Below are positions 63,741 to 64,000 of a stretch of DNA of 64,000 nt, piece after piece (positions within the stretch are counted from its first letter, which is position 1; the number at the start of each line of letters is the position of its first letter). Under the pieces are notes generated by a model that made no database searches, had not been told where the DNA came from, and was given only the letters and a program-made list of their open reading frames with translations. This DNA comes from Sphingobacterium sp. PCS056. Lineage in GTDB: Bacteria > Bacteroidota > Bacteroidia > Sphingobacteriales > Sphingobacteriaceae. The translations under genes and the position numbers were made by a program. The stretch spans positions 4,154,001 through 4,218,000 of the forward strand of contig NZ_CP096883.1 in NCBI RefSeq assembly GCF_023273895.1, read 5' to 3'.

Positions 63741-63830
63741 ATAATATCTTCCTTATGATTTATCGTTTACATTTATATCAACCACCAGCGACCAAAGTCG
63801 TCTTGATCTCCTTAATTAATTTTTTACTCA

Positions 63831-64000
63831 TTATTGCTGATCATGTACAAAAACATATTTTTCGCCCGCCTGAGTGGGAATATCATATTCATATACTTTT
63901 CTCAAATGGTTACCCTTCAAATTGGCCTGTGCTGATACCAGTGCCTCTTTTACCGTGACAGGATTTAACAATACATTTGGATTTTCACCCATTGCTTCCT
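63831..64000 (-). CDS. C-terminal end of an unknown gene (5' partial at the window edge)
   Basis: From the window edge the minus strand reads EAMGENPNVLLNPVTVKEAL, then VSAQANLKGNHLRKVYEYDI, then PTQAGEKYVFVHDQQ, and ends with TAA at 63833-63831. The frame is open and reads as good protein, so it must be the end of a gene lying upstream of xylB on the same strand. I do not recognise it. The position makes it a likely member of the xylB-xylA operon or of the locus control. Confidence 0.6.
   Translation of the reverse strand, partial: EAMGENPNVLLNPVTVKEALVSAQANLKGNHLRKVYEYDIPTQAGEKYVFVHDQQ

Noticed and set aside
63755..63958. Plus-strand 67-aa frame at the window end
   Set aside because: Antisense to the end of the partial minus-strand gene, which reads as better protein.
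1..64000. tRNA genes, CRISPR arrays, intact insertion sequences, prophage
   Set aside because: Searched by eye on both strands; no cloverleaf with a T-loop signature, no regular short repeats with spacers, no transposase apart from the Rpn remnant, no phage structural genes.

Overview
The window is chromosomal DNA of a Bacteroidota bacterium, most likely of the Sphingobacteriales (Sphingobacterium/Pedobacter-like; this is inference). The signs are AT-rich DNA, few Shine-Dalgarno sequences, paired SusC/SusD genes, a hybrid two-component regulator, many lipoproteins with a Cys lipobox, and promoter-like TTG-N20-TAnnTTT patterns. No tRNA, rRNA, CRISPR array or intact insertion sequence was found.

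Region A (1-25 kb) is a loosely organised accessory region. It holds the end of a TPR/LuxR-type regulator, a tight four-gene minus-strand operon (SUKH/SMI1-like protein, 44-aa ORF, YwqK-like secreted protein, unknown 405-aa protein), a decayed Rpn-type transposase, a Nudix hydrolase and a GNAT acetyltransferase. It also holds a lipoprotein plus Ig-like secreted protein pair, a methyltransferase, an alpha/beta hydrolase, a WG-repeat/Sel1 protein, an orphan GHKL ATPase, and an SDR dehydrogenase next to a Crp/Fnr regulator. Several genes are broken: a serine hydrolase (frameshift), a second SUKH gene (in-frame TAA), a YwqK/TonB-C-like gene without a start, and possibly two more.

Region B (25-64 kb) is a large xylan utilisation locus. 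A divergent HTCS regulator faces a plus-strand cassette SusC-SusD-SusC-SusD-lipoprotein-GH10. This is the order of the xusA-E/xyn10C core known from xylanolytic Bacteroidetes. After a strong terminator come a SurA/PpiC-like lipoprotein, two small paralogous secreted proteins and a CE6-like acetylesterase. On the minus strand, converging on them, lie two enzyme clusters. One is a GPH symporter, GH10, cytoplasmic GH43, GH67 and lipoprotein GH43. The other is a SASA esterase and three GH43 proteins, one of them frameshifted in a G8 tract. Upstream are xylulokinase (xylB) and xylose isomerase (xylA).

The inferred route is as follows. The surface GH10 and SusCD pairs cut and import acetylated (arabino)glucuronoxylan pieces. 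Periplasmic esterases, GH67 and GH43 enzymes remove acetyl, (methyl)glucuronosyl and arabinosyl groups, and the second GH10 trims the backbone. The symporter imports short xylosides, the signal-less GH43 releases xylose, and XylA and XylB feed the pentose phosphate pathway. The HTCS probably senses a xylo-oligosaccharide and acts on direct repeats seen upstream of the first susC.
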